Assembly (NCBI RefSeq): GCF_019443125.1
Contig: NZ_JAHYXK010000004.1
Coordinates: forward strand, 302,703 to 366,702
Direction of reading: 5' to 3'
From: Pontibacter aydingkolensis
Lineage (GTDB): Bacteria > Bacteroidota > Bacteroidia > Cytophagales > Hymenobacteraceae
Length of the DNA stretch: 64,000 nucleotides
The notes beneath the pieces were generated by a model, which saw only the letters and a list, made by a program, of their open reading frames with translations, was not told the DNA's origin and ran no database searches. This document shows, piece by piece, positions 49,893-58,873 of the stretch. The translations under genes and the position numbers were made by a program. The stretch's first letter is position 1; each line of letters begins with the position of its first letter.

Positions 49893-49940
49893 TATAGAAA
49901 CTTGTCTACTATGTAAATATAGAAACTTGTCTACTATGTA
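49891..49940. repeat. Perfect 25-base tandem duplication
   Basis: The unit AATATAGAAACTTGTCTACTATGTA occurs twice in a row without mismatch, starting in the stop codon of the hydrolase and ending 3 bases before the Rrf2 stop. It lies between convergent genes. Confidence 0.9.
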
Positions 49941-49943
49941 TCG

Positions 49944-50384
49944 TTACTCATGTGCATTCGTGATAAAGTATTTGCCTGTTTTTACACTATCCACCAGGTC
50001 TTGTATAGATTTTGAGCGGAACACCTTAAGCAGGTGATCTCGGTATACAACAATATCGTTGTGCAGCAGACACGGATGACTGCCAGAGCATTCTTTCATG
50101 CCCATGCCGCATTTCTTAAAGGCTTCAAGCCCATCGATGTTGCGTACCACATCCAGAATGGTTAACTCAGATGCAGGTTTGTGCAGATAAAAGCCACCCC
50201 CAGGGCCTTTTAAAGACGCAATCACACCCTTACGCACCAGATCCTGCAGAATTTTGGCGGTAAAAGGCTGGGGCAGGTCCAGTTCTTTAGCTACCTCTTT
50301 GATGCCTATCTTGTGGCCATCCTCGTTATGGAGAGCGATGTATACTATGGCTCTAAGGGCGTACTCTGTTGTTTTGGATAACAT
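49944..50384 (-). CDS. Rrf2-family regulator with three Cys (NsrR/IscR-like)
   Basis: A 146-residue winged-helix protein: LSKTTEYALRAIVYIALH start, recognition region LPQPFTAKILQDLVRKGVI near 37 and wing GPGGGFYLHKP. Three cysteines, C92, C99 and C105, are placed as in Fe-S-binding Rrf2 proteins (IscR, NsrR). NsrR senses nitric oxide through its cluster. The gene ends a minus-strand run with a DUF59 protein, an oxidase-like protein, DUF2249 and hemerythrin proteins, near RIC, which strongly suggests control of nitrosative-stress genes. An AAGATGA...TCATTCTT dyad at 54,628 may be a target. Confidence 0.88.
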   Translation of the reverse strand: MLSKTTEYALRAIVYIALHNEDGHKIGIKEVAKELDLPQPFTAKILQDLVRKGVIASLKGPGGGFYLHKPASELTILDVVRNIDGLEAFKKCGMGMKECSGSHPCLLHNDIVVYRDHLLKVFRSKSIQDLVDSVKTGKYFITNAHE

Positions 50385-50419
50385 AATTCTATACTTCTAA
50401 CACAAATACAGCCGCTAAG

Positions 50420-50740
50420 TTAAGATTTCCTGTTTAGTTGGCGCATCCCTTCTTCTGTGATCATTTCTGTTGTCCACATCGGCGTCCAGACCAGCTCCAC
50501 TTTTATATCCAGATTGGGGAAGCGTTTAAGCAATATCTGCTCAGTTGCTGTTACAATAGTCCCGCTCATGGGACAACCTGGCGTGGTCAGGGTTAAATCA
50601 ACATGCAGCTTTTCTTCTTCTAGGCTTACTTTATATACCAATCCAAGGTCAACAATGTTAATGCCTACTTCCGGGTCTATAATGTATTTAAGGGTTTCGA
50701 ACACTTCTGGTCCGCTCTCCTCATGCGTTTGCTTTTCCAT
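50420..50740 (-). CDS. DUF59/MIP18-family Fe-S cluster assembly factor (PaaD/SufT-like)
   Basis: A 106-residue protein with the family core YIIDPEVGINIVDLGLVYKV (about 18-37) and TLTTPGCPMS near 51, whose Cys is the conserved one. Such proteins help mature Fe-S clusters in target proteins. Its start overlaps the end of the oxidase-like gene by 20 bases and it lies 36 bases before the Rrf2 gene, so they are one transcript. The job here is probably repair of NO- or oxygen-damaged clusters together with RIC. Confidence 0.88.
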   Translation of the reverse strand: MEKQTHEESGPEVFETLKYIIDPEVGINIVDLGLVYKVSLEEEKLHVDLTLTTPGCPMSGTIVTATEQILLKRFPNLDIKVELVWTPMWTTEMITEEGMRQLNRKS

Positions 50741-52028
50741 AGGTAAATGGTTTTAAGTTGTGTGCTTTGTGCAGTAGCATTTGAAACACATTTACTGTGT
50801 AAAGTATGGCTGTTATGGTAAAGGCGATGGACCCGGCAAGTATGATCTGTTGCTCCCGCAGCAGCACACCGGCTATCAGCACCACCAGCCCAATCAGGTA
50901 AAATATATTCTGCCAGCGCAGAAACGAATGGCTGTACATATCCTTTGGCAAAGGTGTTTTAAAGCGGCCCACGTGGTTCTCGTAAGCGTGCATCCATACT
51001 ATAAAAGGAAGCGTTTTAAAGGTTTGCCCAAGTATAAGCGCCGATACAAATCCCAGGAACACCGAGATACCATACACCAAGTAAATAGAAGAGAGCAGTT
51101 GTTGCGGCAGGTTCAGATTGCTGCTTACCACAAACAGCAGTATCAGCGGCAGGAGAAGTATAGCCAAGGCCACAAATGTCTGTTGCATGCCCAGGTCAAT
51201 TTCTTTGCGTTGCATGGTGTTCTTTGCGTCGCGCAGATAAAGTATAAACATGCCCACACCCAGCGCTACCATCACGCCATAAAGCGGCAGTAACTTTGTT
51301 TGCAACAGCATATGGTCGAAGATGAACAGCACCAGCCCTGCATTTATGAGGTTATAAGCCCAGTTAAGCTTTTTGGAATCCTCGGGGTGAGCCAGCAAAA
51401 ACATCGGGATCAACTTTACTCCTACGCCTATGATCAGCAGCAGGAACCAGCCGGCCATACCAATGTGCGCGTGCAGCTTTAAGTAGTGTACATGATCTAA
51501 TGGCAGGAACGGGAACGTAAAGTTTACAGCCATCAGCAAACCAACAATGCCCGTTACCAAAAGCCAGATTCCGGAAGTAACTATAAAATCAGCCTCTATA
51601 GTCCATTTGGGTGCCTTACGGGCCGTCTGGGTTATGTTTATGTTAAAAAGTATAAAGGCTGCAACCAGGGCGCAGGCCGCAGCGTGCATTGTCCAGCCCA
51701 GCTGGAAATTCCAGAAAGAGTAGCTTAAAAGTATAGTGCCAGCTCCTAACAAGCCAAACGTATAAATTGCCAGCTTTTCGCTGTACAATTTGCAGTCCAG
51801 CACTACGGGCAGCAGTTGGTATAAAGCCCCGAAGATGATCATGGTAGCCCAGCCCAGCACCGCTACGTGGGTAAGGGTTAACAGCTTTGGATGGAAGTAA
51901 TGCCCGCTAAAGGCATCTGTTGAGAAAAGCAGCAACACGCTAAGGGCCAGAAAGGCGACTGCAGCAAAAGCATAATGCGGCAGCACTACCCATTTACCCG
52001 GCGAGTTAGATGTAGTTGCAGCACTCAT
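50721..52028 (-). CDS. Heme-copper oxidase subunit I-like membrane protein
   Basis: A 435-residue protein with about 12 transmembrane helices and His residues placed like those of heme-copper oxidase or NnrS-type proteins: HPKLLTLTHVAVLGWATM near 45, HYLKLHAHIGMAGW near 184 and HAYENHVG near 348. It lacks the length and other subunits of a true cbb3 oxidase or NO reductase. Relatives of this size occur beside hemerythrin and RIC genes in Bacteroidetes. A role in NO or oxygen handling is inferred. It follows the DUF2249 gene after 2 bases. Confidence 0.75.
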   Translation of the reverse strand: MSAATTSNSPGKWVVLPHYAFAAVAFLALSVLLLFSTDAFSGHYFHPKLLTLTHVAVLGWATMIIFGALYQLLPVVLDCKLYSEKLAIYTFGLLGAGTILLSYSFWNFQLGWTMHAAACALVAAFILFNINITQTARKAPKWTIEADFIVTSGIWLLVTGIVGLLMAVNFTFPFLPLDHVHYLKLHAHIGMAGWFLLLIIGVGVKLIPMFLLAHPEDSKKLNWAYNLINAGLVLFIFDHMLLQTKLLPLYGVMVALGVGMFILYLRDAKNTMQRKEIDLGMQQTFVALAILLLPLILLFVVSSNLNLPQQLLSSIYLVYGISVFLGFVSALILGQTFKTLPFIVWMHAYENHVGRFKTPLPKDMYSHSFLRWQNIFYLIGLVVLIAGVLLREQQIILAGSIAFTITAILYTVNVFQMLLHKAHNLKPFTYGKANA

Positions 52029-52030
52029 GG

Positions 52031-52846
52031 CTAATTTTCTTTATAAATAAGCAGGTCAACCTCGTGTGGACCGATCTCTTTGATGGCAATGCCACAACCG
52101 CGTTCCTGCAGCTTCGGCAACAGGAACTGAGGTACCTTTCTGTGCGTCACGTGTAGTGCCTCGCCGGCAGGCAGCGTTTCCAGTTCGCCTAGGATCGCTA
52201 TCATGGGTTGGGGCATTTCCAGGTGGCGCACGTCAAGGTATCTAAGTCTGCCCTCATAGTCGTTCACCATAACATCAAAATCATTCGTCGCCAGCTTAGT
52301 ATCAGCAAGTGGTTTTATACTTGCGTTCTCCAGCCAGAGGTATGTGTGTACCAGCTCCGGGCTTAGTACTTCTACAAAAGAGGTATAGCCTTTCTTCTGA
52401 AGTATAGAGATCAGCGGGGTAGGCTCAAACGTATTTATCAGCAGCAGTGCATTGGTGTTATTTACCTGCTCCACAGCAGCCATTATATTTAGAAATGGAT
52501 CATTGCCGGTGGCAATGTCTTCGCAAACATCCAGCGTAAGTATACTTTGCGGTGCCATTTGCCGCAGGTAAACAGGTTTTTCTGCGGCTGTACTTTGTTT
52601 TTGCGCTGCATTTATTTGAGTTAATTTTCGGGTAAAGCCAAGCGGCTCCAACCTTTTGTAAAACTCCTCTTCTGTGCAGCCGCCAATTCTGGCAGCATCG
52701 GCAAAAGTTACTCTTGATGCCAGAATTTTACGCAGCAATGGGTTTCGCAGCTTCTCAAAATGCCTGTTAATAGAGGCAATGGCTTCTATAGACGCAGGGT
52801 TGGCTTTAAGTATAGCCGATATTTTAGTGTTTGTTGCTATTTCCAT
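52031..52846 (-). CDS. DUF1858-DUF2249 domain protein
   Basis: A 271-residue soluble protein. Residues about 1-75 are a DUF1858-like helical domain (TKISAILKANPASIEAI...). Two DUF2249 modules follow: about 108-165 (LDVCEDIATGNDPFLNIMAAVE) and about 200-270 (LDVRHLEMPQPMIAILGELETLPAGE, then LHVTHRKVPQFLLPKL). DUF2249 resembles the TusA/SirA fold and is common beside hemerythrin and RIC genes. It lies 2 bases from both flanking genes, so it is tightly in the operon. The biochemical role is unknown. Confidence 0.82.
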   Translation of the reverse strand: MEIATNTKISAILKANPASIEAIASINRHFEKLRNPLLRKILASRVTFADAARIGGCTEEEFYKRLEPLGFTRKLTQINAAQKQSTAAEKPVYLRQMAPQSILTLDVCEDIATGNDPFLNIMAAVEQVNNTNALLLINTFEPTPLISILQKKGYTSFVEVLSPELVHTYLWLENASIKPLADTKLATNDFDVMVNDYEGRLRYLDVRHLEMPQPMIAILGELETLPAGEALHVTHRKVPQFLLPKLQERGCGIAIKEIGPHEVDLLIYKEN

Positions 52847-52848
52847 GA

Positions 52849-53367
52849 CTAGGCTGCTGTTACAGGTTTTGTCCAGAACTCAGGGGTGAAACCATCAATT
52901 CTTGGCTCATGCTTATGCTCCAGCAACTTGCCTGTCAGTTCCAGTTCGTCGTTCCTAACCACTGCCTGTAAGTATGGAAACAGCTCACGCTCTTCCCAAC
53001 GGATGTGGTCTACCAGGTCTTGCTGCAAGGTGTTAAACAACGCTGAGCTTAGCCTTTTGCCTTCGCATATCAACGCAATTATCTCATGCAGCAGCCTGTG
53101 CTCCTCCTCCAAACGAATTTGTGCCGTGTCGTTGGCTGGCAGTACTCGGTTCAACAGCCATTCTTCCTCCTGGCAGTGCTCTTTCAGGATGTTGTTCCAG
53201 AAATAGCTGACATAATTGCTAATTACTTTCAGGTCAGTGCCATTTTTTAGTCCCTGGCGAATTTTCCAGCAGAACAGCAGTCCAAAATGGTGCTCACGTG
53301 ACAGCGGCACTAAACTTTTATCTCGTTTTTGTGGTGTGATAGCCTTTTTCATGGCTTCGGTGGGCAT
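52849..53367 (-). CDS. Hemerythrin HHE-domain protein
   Basis: A 172-residue four-helix bundle with the ligand series of hemerythrins: LSREHHFGLLFC near 23, EHCQEEEWLL near 62, EEEHRLLHEII near 87 and DHIRWEERELFPYL near 118. These bind a di-iron centre that reacts with O2 or NO. The start at 53,367 gives a short charged tail; the sixth codon ATG is an alternative. First gene of the tight run to DUF2249, although a repeat-filled 213-base gap separates it from the RIC gene upstream. Confidence 0.85.
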   Translation of the reverse strand: MPTEAMKKAITPQKRDKSLVPLSREHHFGLLFCWKIRQGLKNGTDLKVISNYVSYFWNNILKEHCQEEEWLLNRVLPANDTAQIRLEEEHRLLHEIIALICEGKRLSSALFNTLQQDLVDHIRWEERELFPYLQAVVRNDELELTGKLLEHKHEPRIDGFTPEFWTKPVTAA

Positions 53368-53388
53368 GGCCCGTTTTTGTTAATTTAT

Positions 53389-53577
53389 TGTCTGAATCAG
53401 GATTTGCAGGATTAGGATGCATGAACAGGATTTGTTCTCAGGTGTAAACCCACCCCTACCCCTCCCGAGAGGGGAATTTTCTGCACGAGTGCTTTCTTCC
53501 ACGGATGGGTGATTGGCCCCTATACTGCAGGTAATCCTGCCTATCTTTTTTAATCCTGTAAATCCTGATTCAGACAA
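53389..53577. repeat. Composite repeat with inverted 27-base ends
   Basis: The left arm TTGTCTGAATCAGGATTTGC (continuing AGGATTA) faces a near-complement ending CTGATTCAGACAAA at the right edge. Inside lies a CCACCCCTACCCCTCCCGAG-type segment seen also near 47,970 and 63,310. The unit fills the gap between the hemerythrin and RIC genes. Confidence 0.7.
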
Positions 53578-53580
53578 ATT

Positions 53581-54540
53581 TTACTTAATCACTTCCTTCT
53601 CCAGCTCCAGCGCTTTCGGGAACAGGATATTGTTCTCCAGGTGGATGTGGCGGAAAAGGTCATCTTCAAACTCCTTCAGCTTTTTGAAGGCAACGGTATA
53701 GGTAGCGCAGGCATCGGCTGGCAAAGTATAGTTGTTAGTCAGCTCACGAATTTTCTCCAGCTCGTTGCCGGCATGCTCGTGCTCCATCTCCATCATATTT
53801 ATCGGGCTCTGGATAGATCCGAAAGCGGCAGGGTTCAGCTTAACTCCAGCTTTTTTAGCCTCATCCAGTTGCTTGATGTAAGGGAACAGCACGCGCTCTT
53901 CTTTTGGCATGTGCGACTCCAGTTCGTTGGCTACGTTGGTAAAATGCTTTACCACCTCCAGCAGCTCCGGATGTCGACTGCCATGCACGCTGGCAATTTT
54001 GGTGGTGTACTCGTATAGTGCCGGAAAGGCCTCGCGCACATACTTGTGGTGCATGTTCACGATGTAATCTGCCAGAAAAGATGGCTCCCATTTATCGTAT
54101 TCTGCCTCGCGGGCTTTCTCTGCTTCGTCCATGGCTATCAGTTCTGCCTCTAGTTCATCCTGGCTGATGCCTTTCTCGGCACAAACCTGCTTCACCGACT
54201 TTTTACCGCCGCAGCAGAAATCAATGCCATACTTTTTAAATACATGTGCTTTTCTATAGTCTTTGGCAACTAACTCGCCTACTGTTTCACCTTCTTCGGG
54301 AGTTAGTTTTCCGATCATAACCTCCCATACTTCAGGCCCCTGCTCCAGGTACTCCCATTTAAAGGTGTTGCCACGCTCGCCCAGCAACTGGTAGTACAGC
54401 GGCTTAGGGTCATGGTCGTTGTGTATGATAAAAGCCTCACCCCCTTTCAGGTTGTCGAACCATTCGAAAATGGTTGGATGCTTCATACGCGGTTCCAAAG
54501 CCGTCACGTCTAAGGTGTCTGTTTTTTGTGTGGTTTCCAT
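53581..54540 (-). CDS. ric: RIC/ScdA/YtfE-type di-iron Fe-S cluster repair protein with N-terminal DUF2249
   Basis: A 319-residue protein. Residues about 18-90 form a DUF2249 module (HPTIFEWFDNLKGGEAFIIHNDHDPKPL). About 92-135 is the ScdA_N region with the conserved FKKYGIDFCCGGKKSVKQVC. The rest is the hemerythrin-like di-iron bundle (MHHKYVREAFP, HMPKEERVLFPYI, MEMEHEHAG, HIHLENNILFP). RIC proteins repair Fe-S clusters hurt by NO or peroxide and may deliver iron. It is divergent from nrdJ, with a shared control region that contains a dyad. Confidence 0.93.
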   Translation of the reverse strand: METTQKTDTLDVTALEPRMKHPTIFEWFDNLKGGEAFIIHNDHDPKPLYYQLLGERGNTFKWEYLEQGPEVWEVMIGKLTPEEGETVGELVAKDYRKAHVFKKYGIDFCCGGKKSVKQVCAEKGISQDELEAELIAMDEAEKAREAEYDKWEPSFLADYIVNMHHKYVREAFPALYEYTTKIASVHGSRHPELLEVVKHFTNVANELESHMPKEERVLFPYIKQLDEAKKAGVKLNPAAFGSIQSPINMMEMEHEHAGNELEKIRELTNNYTLPADACATYTVAFKKLKEFEDDLFRHIHLENNILFPKALELEKEVIK

Positions 54541-54578
54541 GTAGTTAAAGATTAAAAGTCTGTACTAAATCACCGTTA

Positions 54579-54586
54579 CAAATGTA
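54579..54586 (-). promoter_or_regulatory. -7 box candidate for RIC
   Basis: Minus-strand TACATTTG fits TAnnTTTG and lies 39 bases before the RIC ATG. No -33 TTTG at standard spacing is visible, as might be for an activated promoter. Confidence 0.4.
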
Positions 54587-54627
54587 TAGAGCAAGGTTTA
54601 CAATAAAAGATATCAAAGTCTTTTACT

Positions 54628-54648
54628 AAGATGATCTTCGTCATTCTT
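54628..54648. promoter_or_regulatory. Candidate operator dyad between RIC and nrdJ
   Basis: AAGATGA and TCATTCTT form an imperfect dyad separated by six bases; its left half resembles the NsrR half-site AAGATG seen in proteobacteria. It sits upstream of both divergent genes and might bind the Rrf2 regulator encoded at 49.9-50.4 kb. Function is inferred. Confidence 0.3.
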
Positions 54649-54717
54649 TAACCAGTAGAATTTAGTCACTTTTGAATTCTTATCGCTTTTATAAGTATAA
54701 ATAAGCTTCTCTGATAC

Positions 54718-57700
54718 ATGAAAAGAACCTCTATCCAACACCCTTCAGGACTAACTATAAATAGACACTTTACTAATGCTGCAAAATCAGCTTATGATCA
54801 GTTTAAGTACGATCTCCGTTCTTCTACTATCCGCAATCCTTCCGGCGAGGTGGTGGCTGAAATCAAGCATGTAGAGGTACCGGCGGGTTGGTCGCAGATA
54901 GCAACAGATATTCTGGCACAGAAATACCTGCGCAAGGCCGGCGTACCGCAACCTGATGGCAGCACCGGCCCCGAAACATCTGTAAAACAAGTAGTGCACA
55001 GGTTGGCAAACTGCTGGAAAGTATGGGGAGAGAAGTATAACTACTTTAAAACAGAAGCCGATGCACAGACATTTTACGACGAACTGGTGTACATGCTGCT
55101 GGTCCAGTATGCGGCACCAAACTCCCCGCAGTGGTTTAATACCGGCTTGTATGAGTCTTATGGATTAAAGGGCAAAGCACAGGGCCACTATTTTGTAGAC
55201 CCGGCTACCAGTAAGGTAACCCAATCTGAATCTGCCTATGAGCGTCCGCAACCACACGCATGCTTTATACTTGCCGTAGACGACGACCTGGTAAACAAAG
55301 GCGGCATTATGGACCTGTGGGTGCAGGAAGCGCGCGTTTTCAAGTATGGCTCTGGCGTGGGCACCAACTTCTCCAACATTCGGGGCAAAGATGAAATTTT
55401 AGTTGGCGGCGGCACCTCATCTGGTTTAATGTCTTTCCTGAAGATAGGCGACAGGGCAGCCGGGGCCATTAAATCGGGGGGCACTACGCGACGCGCAGCT
55501 AAAATGGTTTGCCTCGACATGGACCATCCTGAAATAGAAGACTTTATTAACTGGAAAAAAGACGAAGAAAAGAAAGTAGCAGCCCTTATTACAGCCGGCT
55601 ATAGCGCAGATTATAACGGAGAGGCTTACCAGACTGTATCGGGCCAGAACTCAAACAACTCGGTACGGGTGCCCAATGCATTTTTTGAGGCGCTGCACCA
55701 AAACAGCAACTGGGATCTGACAGCACGAACCGATAGGCATGTGGTAAAATCTGTTCCTGCCCGGGAGTTGTGGCAACAAATTGCCGATGCAGCCTGGGCC
55801 TGTGCCGACCCGGGATTACAGTTTGATACAACCATTAACGAGTGGCATACCTGCCCTGCCGAAGGGCCGATCAGGGCATCTAACCCTTGCTCCGAATACA
55901 TGTTCCTGGACAATACGGCCTGTAACCTGGCCTCGCTTAACCTGACCAAATTTTACGATACAGAAAAGCTGCAATTTGATGTAGACGCCTACGAGCATGC
56001 CTGCCGCCTCTGGACGATCGTGCTGGATATTTCGGTGCAGATGGCGCAGTTCCCTTCGGAGGCCGTGGCGCAACGCTCTTACGACTACCGCACCATAGGC
56101 CTGGGTTATGCTAATTTAGGTGCTTTGCTAATGATACAGGGCCTGCCATACGATAGCGAAGAAGCCAGAAGTATGGCCGCCGCCTTAACAGCTATCATGA
56201 CCGGGGAGTCTTACAGTACATCTGCTGAGCTGGCCAAAGTGTTAGGTGCGTTTCCGAAGTATGAGCTAAACAAAGAGGCCATGCTGCGTGTGATCCGCAA
56301 CCACAACTGTGCAGCCCACAATACTCCGGAAAAACATGAAAGCCTGTCTATCAAACCCAAAGCCTTAGACCCAGCTTTTTACCCGGACTACCTGCACAAA
56401 GCAGCTTGTCAGGCCTGGGATAAAGCTTTGGAACTTGGGCAAAAGTATGGCTACCGCAACGCACAGGCATCCGTAATTGCCCCAACCGGCACCATTGGCC
56501 TTTTAATGGACTGCGACACCACCGGCGTAGAGCCTGATTTTGCTCTGGTAAAGTATAAAAAACTGGCTGGAGGCGGTTACTTCAAGATCATCAACCAATC
56601 CATTCCGCTGGCCCTGCAAAAACTGGGTTATACTTCAGAAGAAGTGCAGGCTATTGTAAACTACGCCAAAGGCCATGCTTCGCTGCTAAATTGCCCGCAC
56701 ATAAACCCTGAGTCGCTACAAAAATTTGGTTTTACTGATGAGGACCTGGCTGTACTAGAACTTGCCTTGCCAACTGCCTACGACCTGCCTTCTGTGTTCT
56801 CGGTTTATACTTTAGGCGAGGCCTTTTTGCAGCGCCTTGGCATTGCAGCTGATAAGTATAACCAACCCGACTTTAACTTACTGCTGGAACTGGGTTTTAC
56901 AGCTAAGCAGATTGACGAAGCCAACGACTACGTTTGCGGCACCATGACCGTGGAAGGCGCACCCTATTTAAAGCAGGAACACTACGCTGTTTTTGATTGC
57001 GCTAATCGTTGCGGCAGCAAAGGCAAACGTTTTATACCTGCCGATGGGCACATTTACATGATGGCGGCGGTACAGCCTTTTATATCCGGGGCCATTTCCA
57101 AAACCATCAACCTGCCTAACGAAACCACAGTTAATGAGGTGGCGCGTTGCTACGAACTGTCGTGGGAACTGGGGCTGAAGGCCTGCTCGCTCTACCGTGA
57201 TGGCAGCAAGTTATCGCAACCACTTTCTTCGGCCAGCACTACCGCTAAGGAAAAAACACAGCCAACCGAGGCTGAGTTGAAAAACCCTACAGCAGAACAG
57301 GTATTGCAGGCTGCCAAAGCCATACTTGCCGACGAAAGCAACAAGGCCTTCCGCCAGCAATTAACCGCTATGGTGGAGCGCCGCAAATTACCGGACAAGC
57401 GCAACGGCTTTACCCAAAAAGCGAAAATAGACGGCCATACGGTTTATATCAGAACAGGCGAGTATCCCGATGGCACTTTGGGCGAAGTGTTTATTGATAT
57501 GTATAAAGAGGGCGCCTCGTTCCGATCTATACTTAACTGTTTTGCCATTGCTGTGTCGCTGGGGCTGCAATACGGGGTGCCGCTGGAGGAGTTTGTGAGC
57601 CGCTTTACCTTTACCCGCTTCGAACCGGCTGGCCGTGTAGAGCACCCGAACATCAAGTCTTCTACCTCAGTGTTCGATTACCTGTTCCGGCTACTGGGCT

Positions 57701-57999
57701 ACGAGTACCTGGGCAGAACCGACCTGGTACATGTGCACCAGGAAGAGCCCGAGATCATGAAAGAAGCACCTACGTCGCTTGCTACTACAGATCCTGCTGC
57801 TGAACTCACCCAACCTGCAAATGGTAGTATGTATAAGGTTGTTACTCAAAGCCGGACACTGCTGATGGAACAAACGCAGCAGGTACTGGCCAACATGATG
57901 GGTGATGCCCCGATCTGCAACGTTTGCGGCCACATTACCATCCGCTCCGGCACCTGCTACAAGTGCTTGAACTGCGGGAATAGTCTGGGGTGTAGTTAG
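54718..57999 (+). CDS. nrdJ: Adenosylcobalamin-dependent (class II) ribonucleotide reductase
   Basis: A 1093-residue enzyme reducing ribonucleotides to deoxyribonucleotides with vitamin B12 as radical source. Landmarks are [14 protein letters not shown] near 136, [20 protein letters not shown] near 392, [20 protein letters not shown] near 583 and the Cys-rich C-terminus [20 protein letters not shown] (about 1064-1083), which re-reduces the active site. No cobalamin riboswitch is seen upstream. Class II enzymes work without oxygen and lack the NO-sensitive tyrosyl radical of class I enzymes, which fits its position opposite RIC. Confidence 0.95.
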   Translation: MKRTSIQHPSGLTINRHFTNAAKSAYDQFKYDLRSSTIRNPSGEVVAEIKHVEVPAGWSQIATDILAQKYLRKAGVPQPDGSTGPETSVKQVVHRLANCWKVWGEKYNYFKTEADAQTFYDELVYMLLVQYAAPNSPQWFNTGLYESYGLKGKAQGHYFVDPATSKVTQSESAYERPQPHACFILAVDDDLVNKGGIMDLWVQEARVFKYGSGVGTNFSNIRGKDEILVGGGTSSGLMSFLKIGDRAAGAIKSGGTTRRAAKMVCLDMDHPEIEDFINWKKDEEKKVAALITAGYSADYNGEAYQTVSGQNSNNSVRVPNAFFEALHQNSNWDLTARTDRHVVKSVPARELWQQIADAAWACADPGLQFDTTINEWHTCPAEGPIRASNPCSEYMFLDNTACNLASLNLTKFYDTEKLQFDVDAYEHACRLWTIVLDISVQMAQFPSEAVAQRSYDYRTIGLGYANLGALLMIQGLPYDSEEARSMAAALTAIMTGESYSTSAELAKVLGAFPKYELNKEAMLRVIRNHNCAAHNTPEKHESLSIKPKALDPAFYPDYLHKAACQAWDKALELGQKYGYRNAQASVIAPTGTIGLLMDCDTTGVEPDFALVKYKKLAGGGYFKIINQSIPLALQKLGYTSEEVQAIVNYAKGHASLLNCPHINPESLQKFGFTDEDLAVLELALPTAYDLPSVFSVYTLGEAFLQRLGIAADKYNQPDFNLLLELGFTAKQIDEANDYVCGTMTVEGAPYLKQEHYAVFDCANRCGSKGKRFIPADGHIYMMAAVQPFISGAISKTINLPNETTVNEVARCYELSWELGLKACSLYRDGSKLSQPLSSASTTAKEKTQPTEAELKNPTAEQVLQAAKAILADESNKAFRQQLTAMVERRKLPDKRNGFTQKAKIDGHTVYIRTGEYPDGTLGEVFIDMYKEGASFRSILNCFAIAVSLGLQYGVPLEEFVSRFTFTRFEPAGRVEHPNIKSSTSVFDYLFRLLGYEYLGRTDLVHVHQEEPEIMKEAPTSLATTDPAAELTQPANGSMYKVVTQSRTLLMEQTQQVLANMMGDAPICNVCGHITIRSGTCYKCLNCGNSLGCS

Positions 58000-58002
58000 G
58001 AC

Positions 58003-58265
58003 CACAGATTAAGGGGGATTGATGGATTAGCGGGATTTTTGATCATAGATGAAAGAGAACTTTGACAGCAGATTAAGGAGATTTGATAGATTTGAAGGGT
58101 TTTAAGACCTCGCGGTGTCTTTATGACCCGCGAGTGTCTAACGCTACGAAGCAATACACTTTCGTACCAGACTCTCGCAGGACCTTCGGACGCTGAGAGG
58201 TCTATGGAGATCTAATTAAGAAGATAAGTCCCACTAATCCATCAAATTCCCATTAATCTGTGGTT
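58003..58265. repeat. Nested inverted repeat of the ATTAAGGGGGATTGATGGATT family
   Basis: The left arm (about 58,003-58,036) contains CCACAGATTAAGGGGGATTG and continues into ATGGATTAGCGGG. The right arm (about 58,226-58,265) is its near-complement ending TTAATCTGTGGTTAAG. A third, weaker copy starts at 58,062. A 99-base element lies inside. This occupies most of the 379-base gap between nrdJ and the globin gene. Confidence 0.65.
58105..58203. repeat. 99-base element, copy 1 (AGACCTC...GAGAGGTCT)
   Basis: It begins AGACCTCGCGG and ends GACGCTGAGAGGTCT, so the ends are inverted repeats. Copy 2 at 58,775-58,873 has the same length, orientation, ends and a shared GCGAGTGTCTA core. Confidence 0.7.
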
Positions 58266-58295
58266 AAGATTTTACCATTGGCGACCTTTGCGAAA

Positions 58296-58341
58296 CCTTT
58301 GCGTTCTTTGCGGTTTGTACTTACCGCGAAGGACGCAAAGG
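58296..58341. repeat. Inverted repeat CCTTTGCGTTCTTTGCGGT / ACCGCGAAGGACGCAAAGG
   Basis: Nineteen-base arms with two mismatches around an 8-base loop, ending 37 bases before the globin start. This CTTTGCGT/ACGCAAAG type is a dispersed intergenic repeat; it could also fold in the 5' leader of the globin mRNA. Confidence 0.7.
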
Positions 58342-58378
58342 AACACGCAAGGCACGCTAAGAAATTAGAAAAGAGAAT

Positions 58379-58774
58379 ATGACTGAAAGACACGACATAC
58401 TTAGTCTGGATGATGTAAAAAAACTGGTCGATACTTTTTACACCCGTGTCAGAGGCGATGAATTGTTGGGACCTGTATTTCAGGAGCAGATTCAGGATAA
58501 CTGGGCCCGCCACCTGGACATTATGTATCGTTTCTGGCAAACCATTTTGCTGGGTGAATTAACCTACCAGGGCAGTCCGGGTAGCAAGCACATTACATTA
58601 CCTATTGGCGAAGAGCATTTTGAACGGTGGCTGAGCATCTTTTACCAGACCATAGACGAACTGTTTACTGGCGAGAAAGCAGCCGAGGCAAAATGGCGGG
58701 CAGAGCGGATGGCAGAGATGTTCCACTCCAAGATTGAGTACTACAAGCAGAACAAAAGCAGGACAATACTATAA
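58379..58774 (+). CDS. Group III truncated hemoglobin
   Basis: A 131-residue globin. The B-helix FYTRVRGDELLGPVF near 18, E-helix region NWARHLDIMYRFWQTILLG near 41 and the proximal His in EHFERWLSIFYQTIDELF near 81 mark the group III (Ctb-like) family. Such globins bind O2 and NO and are linked to nitrosative stress or low oxygen. Immediately after its stop codon begins a 99-base repeat; another copy lies upstream. It sits between nrdJ and the second oxidase-like gene. Confidence 0.92.
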   Translation: MTERHDILSLDDVKKLVDTFYTRVRGDELLGPVFQEQIQDNWARHLDIMYRFWQTILLGELTYQGSPGSKHITLPIGEEHFERWLSIFYQTIDELFTGEKAAEAKWRAERMAEMFHSKIEYYKQNKSRTIL

Positions 58775-58873
58775 AGACCTCTCAGCGTCCGGAGGCCCTG
58801 CGAGTGTCTAGCTACGGGCAGGTACTTCGTTGCTGACAAGACGCCCACAGGTCTTGAAGACGCTGTGAGGTCT
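58775..58873. repeat. 99-base element, copy 2, overlapping the oxidase-like gene end
   Basis: It starts AGACCTCTCAGCGTC directly after the globin stop and ends GACGCTGTGAGGTCT. Bases 58,808-58,873 also encode the last 21 residues and stop of the minus-strand oxidase-like protein. Confidence 0.75.

Noticed and set aside
50781..51293. 170-codon plus-strand open frame opposite the oxidase-like gene
   Set aside because: Antisense shadow with a His/Gln/Lys-rich translation typical of reverse-read membrane protein codons.
54541..54717. Cobalamin riboswitch before nrdJ
   Set aside because: The 177-base gap is too short and lacks the B12 box and stem pattern.
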